Shown here in pieces: positions 43,001 through 46,981 of a DNA stretch of 46,981 nucleotides. Within the stretch, counting starts at the first letter, position 1; each line of letters begins with the position of its first letter. The translations under genes were made by a program, and so were the position numbers. The stretch is from positions 1 to 46,981 of the forward strand of contig CALJLN010000035.1 of the NCBI GenBank assembly GCA_937982565.1. Direction: 5' to 3'. The DNA is from UBA2421 sp002343075 (GTDB lineage Bacteria > Planctomycetota > Phycisphaerae > Tepidisphaerales > Tepidisphaeraceae). Below the pieces are notes generated by a model. The model was not told the DNA's origin, did no database searches, and saw only the letters and a list, made by a program, of their open reading frames with translations.

Positions 43001-44893
43001 ATGTTCACCAGGCTCATTCCCCGGTTTTCCAGGCAAATCAAGCTCACCGGCTCCCCCGGTGCAGTCGCGCTCCCCGCGATCGAGAGCGAGGGGGAGGCGC
43101 GCTATAAGCCCATCTCTTTTGCGATGGTCCGTCGGCTGCTGACGTACCTCACCCCCTACCGCAAGACTTATGTCACGGGAATTGTGGTCGGGCTGTTACA
43201 CGTCCTGCTCGATCTACTATCGCCGGCATTTATCGGCTTGCTGATCGCGGTGTGCGCCGGATACCTCGACGGCACGCTGCACATCACCGCGGGCGAGGCC
43301 AAGACGCGGCTTGCGCTCATCATGGTGCTGTGGGGTCTGGCATTCACCGGATCGGTCCTTCTCCAACGCTGGTGCATCATTCTCATGACGCGGGCCGGAG
43401 AAAGCGTGCAGTTTGATTTGCGCCAGAAGATGTTTGCCCATCTGCAGTTGCTCTCGATGAGCTATTACGACAAGACCAAGCTGGGCCGGATCATCAGCCG
43501 GCTCACTAGCGACATCAATGCGCTGCGCGAGGTGAACGTGTGGGGTGTGTGGCAGATCATCGCCAATGCAATGATCATGCTCGTCGCCGCCGCCGCCATG
43601 GCATGGACAGATTACCGGCTGTTCCTGGCTGTTTGCTGGCTTGGCATTCCGCTCTTCATTCTGACGCGCATTTACCTTCGCACGCTGGGCCGCCAGCAGC
43701 AGGTGGTGCGCGAGTGGTGGACGCGCGTCAGCACCAATCTCGCCGAAAACATCACGGGAATGCGCGTCGTCACCGCGTATGACCGCCAGGCGCCCAATCT
43801 GGGCGTGTTTAATCGGCTGCAGGAGCAAAACACCAGCAACAACGTAAGTGTCGCCCGCACCAACGGCATTTATCAACCACTGCTCGAAGCCATTCGAAAC
43901 ACCGGACGAGCGATTGTTCTGCTCTTCGGCGGATATCTCATCGCGACGGGACGTATCGGCAAAGCCCAGGGCGTGGGCGCGGTGGTTGCGGCGTTTTGGT
44001 ACTGGGATTGGTTTATGGGCGCAATTATCACGCTCGGCAACTTCATCAACCAACTCATGATGGCCATGGCCGGCGGCGAGAGGGTGTTTAACCTGCTCGA
44101 CACGCCACCCGACGTGCACGACCTGCCCACCGCGCGCCCGCTGCCCCGCATCAAGGGCGATGTCACGTTTGAAAATGTCACCTTCGGCTACAACCCCGAG
44201 CGCCCCGTGCTGCACGACATTTCCTTCGAGGCCCGCGCCGGGCAGACTTTCGCGCTCGTCGGCCATACCGGAAGCGGGAAAAGTTCGATCGTGAGCCTGA
44301 TCGCCCGATTCTATCAGCCTCAGCAGGGCCGGGTGCTTGTCGACGGCATTGATGTGCGCACCGTCACCGGCGAATCGCTGCATCGGCAAATGGGATTGGT
44401 GCTGCAGGTCAACTACCTGTTCACCGGCACCGTGATTGAAAACATCCGCTATTCCAAACCCGACGCCACTGACGAGCAGGTTTTTACCGCCGCGAGGCAG
44501 TTGGGCACCTTTGACGCGATTATGACCCTCAAACAGGGCTTCGACACCGATGTCGGCGAGCGCGGCGCCAATATGAGCCTGGGCCAGCGCCAGCTCATCT
44601 GCTTTACAAGGGCATACCTCGCCGACCCGAGAATCTTCATGCTCGACGAGGCAACCAGCGCCGTAGACACCGCGACCGAGATGCTTGTGCAGCAATCGCT
44701 GGAAAAGCTGCTCGCCGGGCGAACGACATTTATTGTCGCCCATCGCCTGAGTACGATCATGCGGGCCGACATGATCCTGGTGCTGGATCACGGCCGGATC
44801 GTGGAAAGCGGCACACATGCGGCGCTTCTAAGGCACGAGGGCAAGTATGCCGAACTGTACCGCCAGTTTGCCCAGTCCGCCGCGGGCAATTGA
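43001..44893 (+). CDS. ABC exporter, MsbA-like half-transporter
   Basis: A 630-residue protein. The N-terminal membrane domain (about residues 45-330, six helices: VTGIVVGLLHVLLDLLSPAFIGLLI, and so on) includes MSYYDKTKLGRIISRLTSDI. The nucleotide-binding domain has Walker A GHTGSGKSS, Q-loop VLQVNYLFTGTV, signature NMSLGQRQ, Walker B IFMLDEATS and H-loop VAHRLST. The signature is MSLGQ rather than LSGGQ, a known tolerated variation. It would act as a homodimer; the substrate (lipid or peptide) is unknown. The ATG has no strong ribosome binding site, and an internal ATG at 43124 is an alternative. Confidence 0.92.
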   Translation: MFTRLIPRFSRQIKLTGSPGAVALPAIESEGEARYKPISFAMVRRLLTYLTPYRKTYVTGIVVGLLHVLLDLLSPAFIGLLIAVCAGYLDGTLHITAGEAKTRLALIMVLWGLAFTGSVLLQRWCIILMTRAGESVQFDLRQKMFAHLQLLSMSYYDKTKLGRIISRLTSDINALREVNVWGVWQIIANAMIMLVAAAAMAWTDYRLFLAVCWLGIPLFILTRIYLRTLGRQQQVVREWWTRVSTNLAENITGMRVVTAYDRQAPNLGVFNRLQEQNTSNNVSVARTNGIYQPLLEAIRNTGRAIVLLFGGYLIATGRIGKAQGVGAVVAAFWYWDWFMGAIITLGNFINQLMMAMAGGERVFNLLDTPPDVHDLPTARPLPRIKGDVTFENVTFGYNPERPVLHDISFEARAGQTFALVGHTGSGKSSIVSLIARFYQPQQGRVLVDGIDVRTVTGESLHRQMGLVLQVNYLFTGTVIENIRYSKPDATDEQVFTAARQLGTFDAIMTLKQGFDTDVGERGANMSLGQRQLICFTRAYLADPRIFMLDEATSAVDTATEMLVQQSLEKLLAGRTTFIVAHRLSTIMRADMILVLDHGRIVESGTHAALLRHEGKYAELYRQFAQSAAGN

Positions 44894-45010
44894 TGATTTG
44901 GACTCGCTCTCCTGCAGGACAAAGCGCAATCAGAGGATCCACAGAAGTAGAGGCGGCGGAAGATATCAACGGGATCGTCCTGCAAAGCAGGCAAGTGCGA
45001 GAGGTATGCG

Positions 45011-45448
45011 ATGGCAAGATTGAGATTCGACGAACAAGCGGCGCTCGCAGCCGGAGCAACCCCGCTGGCTGTCAGGCTCTATAAGGCACACAGGTTTCTC
45101 TCGCTATCGCTGCTGGTGTGGTTTGGGGTGTTCGTCCTCTTCGGCGTGGCTTACCATGTGTTTGGCAAGCCCAGGCCGATGCTCGATATTGGTACAGCGA
45201 TCGTCATGGGTGCCTTCATCGTCCTCTGGCTGGCTTCAGTCACCACCCTGTTTCTGACCAACTTTCTCGTCCGCCGACTATACGTCGCTGCGTTCATCGG
45301 GGTTGTGTTCCACGGCGCACTGCTGCTTTTTCCTCTCCTCAATGCTGTCATCATGGAGACGATGGCACCTGACATGCCCGGTCAGGCCCAGCCTCCGAAG
45401 ACTCCAGCGGCCTCTCCCGGCGGAAACGTCGGTGGCACGAAGAGCTGA
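45011..45448 (+). CDS. Three-helix membrane protein, unknown function
   Basis: A 145-residue protein with GAGAGG upstream of the ATG. A polar N-terminus (MARLRFDEQAALAAGATPL) precedes three hydrophobic helices (about residues 33-48 LSLLVWFGVFVLFGVAY, 63-83 AIVMGAFIVLWLASVTTLFLT, 92-113 VAAFIGVVFHGALLLFPLLNAV) and a Pro/Gly-rich tail. No family is recognised. It lies 118 bp after the ABC exporter, on the same strand, and could be co-expressed. Confidence 0.75.
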   Translation: MARLRFDEQAALAAGATPLAVRLYKAHRFLSLSLLVWFGVFVLFGVAYHVFGKPRPMLDIGTAIVMGAFIVLWLASVTTLFLTNFLVRRLYVAAFIGVVFHGALLLFPLLNAVIMETMAPDMPGQAQPPKTPAASPGGNVGGTKS

Positions 45449-45605
45449 TCCCGGGTAATCGGTTCTGCGGCCCCTGTCCATCTCCATCATGCCGCAAGGT
45501 GCGCCCCGATTGCCTCCGTTGCGGCGATCGTTAAACTCCGGCGGCGAATTGTCTTGGCGTTCTTACCGGGCTATCGGCTCGGTGACGATCTGTTTAGGAG
45601 GTTTC

Positions 45606-46688
45606 ATGCACGTTCAATCGCTGGAAAATCGTTGCCTGTTCGCCATCTCGCTCAGCGATGGGCTGCTCGAAATCGACGGCAATAACCTCAGCGAGCGCGT
45701 CCACATGCGCGTCAGCCGGGGCGATCTGATTGTGAAGCTCTTCCGCGAACCAACCGCCCGGCAGATCGCCCAGGGCAAAACGGGGCTTCAGACCATCGCG
45801 TCCCGAAAATATGACCCCGCCGACGTGCAACGCATCGAAATCGACATGCGCCGGGGCGACGATGTTGTCTTTCTGCAGCGCATCAATTTCAACGCCGATA
45901 TCACGTTTAACGGACGCGCCGGAAATGACTTTCTAGAGATCGATGCCTCGCTCAGCACGCCGGGCGATGTTCCGCCCAGAATCGTTCTCGTCGGCGACGG
46001 CGGGAATGACTCCATGACCTATTTCGGCCCCGCGAACGTCTCCATGAGCGGCAGCGAGGGCCAGGACACGCTCATCGGCGGAAATGGCAACGACTTCCTC
46101 GACGGCGGCGACGGCAACGACTCCCTCATCGGCCGCGGCGGGGGCGATACGCTCTTAGGCGAGTCCGGCCACGATTTCCTTGATGCCGGCCAGGGTGCCA
46201 ACGGAACCGTCACCGAAAGTGTGCTAGGCGGCAGCGGTGGCGATACCATCTTCGGGGGCAACGGGCCGCAATCGCTCTTCGGCGGCGGAGGAAACGACGT
46301 CATCACCGCAGCATTCGGGCCGGCACAGATTTTTGGCGAGTCCGGCAACGACAGCATCACCGGCGGAGACTTCGGCGAACTCATCGACGGCGGCGACGGC
46401 GACGACACCATCGACGGCAACGCCGGCAATGACACCCTCCTCGGCGGACTCGGCAACGACCAGCTCCGCGGCGGCGACGGCAACGACAGCATCCTCGGCC
46501 AAACCGAAAACGACATCCTCATCGGCGGAAACGGCAACGACACCCTCGACGGCGGCGAAGGCAACGATCTCGTCGTCGGCCACGCCGGACAAAACGCCCT
46601 CACCGGCGGCCCGGGCATCGATCACTTCATCCGCTCAGAAAGAGGCAACATCCTCGATTTCGAGCGCGGCATCGATGGGCTGATCTGA
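45606..46688 (+). CDS. RTX-repeat calcium-binding LEPR-type surface protein
   Basis: A 360-residue protein. AGGAGG lies seven bases before the ATG at 45606, which decides the start over the long upstream frame. The N-terminus MHVQSLENRCLFAISL is a further LEPR-XLL-type motif. From about residue 110 to 345 it is built of RTX nonapeptides (GGNGNDFLDGGDGNDSLIG, GGDGDDTIDGNAGNDTLLG and more), each pair binding calcium in a parallel beta-roll. No enzyme domain is attached. The end is IDHFIRSERGNILDFERGIDGLI, an RTX-like cap. It is probably secreted and folds outside the cell where calcium is present. Confidence 0.88.
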   Translation: MHVQSLENRCLFAISLSDGLLEIDGNNLSERVHMRVSRGDLIVKLFREPTARQIAQGKTGLQTIASRKYDPADVQRIEIDMRRGDDVVFLQRINFNADITFNGRAGNDFLEIDASLSTPGDVPPRIVLVGDGGNDSMTYFGPANVSMSGSEGQDTLIGGNGNDFLDGGDGNDSLIGRGGGDTLLGESGHDFLDAGQGANGTVTESVLGGSGGDTIFGGNGPQSLFGGGGNDVITAAFGPAQIFGESGNDSITGGDFGELIDGGDGDDTIDGNAGNDTLLGGLGNDQLRGGDGNDSILGQTENDILIGGNGNDTLDGGEGNDLVVGHAGQNALTGGPGIDHFIRSERGNILDFERGIDGLI

Positions 46689-46744
46689 TTGTTGGGCTGA
46701 TCTGATTGTTGGGTTCATCTAATTGCCGGGTCGATCTGATTGAT
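46677..46744. repeat. Four tandem 17-bp repeats at the end of the RTX gene
   Basis: Units lie at 46677-46693, 46694-46710, 46711-46727 and 46728-46744; the first two are identical (GGGCTGATCTGATTGTT), the others diverged. The stop codon of the RTX gene (TGA at 46686-46688) is inside unit 1, so the repeat begins in the coding end. Confidence 0.85.
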
Positions 46745-46790
46745 CCGCCGACCGAGTCGTAGCAGCGGGACGGGGGCGCCGATCCTGCAT

Positions 46791-46981
46791 TCACCCCCGA
46801 ACTTGCCGCCGACGACGATTTACGGCGATGCCCGCCAACATCACAATTCCCGCCCCCGCCGGTTCCGGCACGATCGGGTCCAGGCGGAAGTACGCAAACC
46901 CGCTGCCGTCGTCGAATCGGGCTTCGGCCAGTATCTGCCCGGCGTTGTTGATGCGGTAGGCGTCGATGAGGGTTACGCCGG
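46791..46981 (-). CDS. PEP-CTERM protein, C-terminal fragment (5' end beyond the window)
   Basis: The frame enters at the window edge and ends at the TGA at 46793-46791. It reads ...LIDAYRINNAGQILAEARFDDGSGFAYFRL, a HAF-type extracellular repeat (INNxGQIxxxA), followed by DPIVPEPAGAGIVMLAGIAV and NRRRRQVRG: a PEP motif, hydrophobic stretch and Arg-rich end. It is a secreted protein sorted by an exosortase. Confidence 0.85.
   Translation of the reverse strand, partial: GVTLIDAYRINNAGQILAEARFDDGSGFAYFRLDPIVPEPAGAGIVMLAGIAVNRRRRQVRG

Noticed and set aside
43217..44818. A 533-codon minus-strand frame opposite the ABC exporter
   Set aside because: It is His/Arg-rich with no motif and mirrors the codon pattern of the exporter; it is a shadow.
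46019..46618. A 199-codon Ser/Pro-rich minus-strand frame
   Set aside because: It is the antisense of the Gly/Asp RTX repeats, which produce regular PSPPS strings by composition alone.
46677..46744. Possible CRISPR array
   Set aside because: The 17-bp units are directly adjacent without spacers, and no cas genes are present. The same applies to the 24-bp repeats at 17747-17815.

Overview
The window looks like a chromosome segment of a planctomycete, most likely of the Phycisphaerae type. This is an inference from gene content, because no rRNA or other marker gene is present. The signs are PEP-CTERM sorting tails on secreted proteins, planctomycete-style N-terminal LEPR-XLL-like motifs on surface proteins, a dockerin-like repeat on a PEP-CTERM protein, a formylglycine-type sulfatase, many short dispersed intergenic repeats, and a high G+C content. 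I saw no tRNA, rRNA or CRISPR array and no intact mobile element.

Layout. Positions 1-1750 hold two copies of a two-gene unit on the minus strand: an 81-residue pectate-lyase-like module followed by a PEP-CTERM protein, with repeats between them. Positions 2.4-8.5 kb hold housekeeping genes: citrate synthase, ClpS, the cell-wall recycling pair AnmK/MurQ, a 2Fe-2S ferredoxin and a PilT-like ATPase. Positions 8.6-13.3 kb hold a small LEPR-type surface protein, a Doc/AbrB toxin-antitoxin pair with a clear promoter-operator, a family 4 glycosyltransferase, a BshB1-like deacetylase, a second toxin-antitoxin pair (Phd/YefM-like with RelE/ParE-like) and an ArfB-type ribosome rescue factor. A 1454-residue repetitive surface protein fills 13.45-17.8 kb on the minus strand.

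Positions 18.2-25.1 kb run rightwards: GatC, GatA, ComEC and a beta-helix PEP-CTERM protein with a dockerin-like repeat. Positions 25.2-30.9 kb carry a LysM lipoprotein, an alpha/beta hydrolase, a SWIM-SNF2 helicase and a DUF2959-like lipoprotein. Positions 31-33.7 kb carry a HAD phosphatase and an arylsulfatase, both exported and separated by a very strong hairpin, followed by a decayed IS3 transposase. Positions 34.5-38.9 kb carry an EF-G-like GTPase lacking the catalytic histidine, an endonuclease/exonuclease/phosphatase lipoprotein and SerC. Positions 38.9-42.9 kb form a possible redox and envelope neighbourhood: DsbD, an Rrf2 regulator that starts at TTG next to a perfect palindrome, a DedA protein and superoxide dismutase. 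The right end has an ABC exporter, a small membrane protein, a calcium-binding RTX-repeat surface protein and the tail of another PEP-CTERM protein.

Most genes are ordinary. The points most worth a second look are the duplicated mini-module/PEP-CTERM units, the three divergent LEPR-like export motifs, the 24-bp repeat that builds the start of the giant protein, the EF-G paralogue with an altered G domain, the Rrf2 palindrome between dsbD and the regulator, and a 152-bp inverted-repeat element that supplies the end of the DedA gene. I found no clearly new defence or metabolic system.
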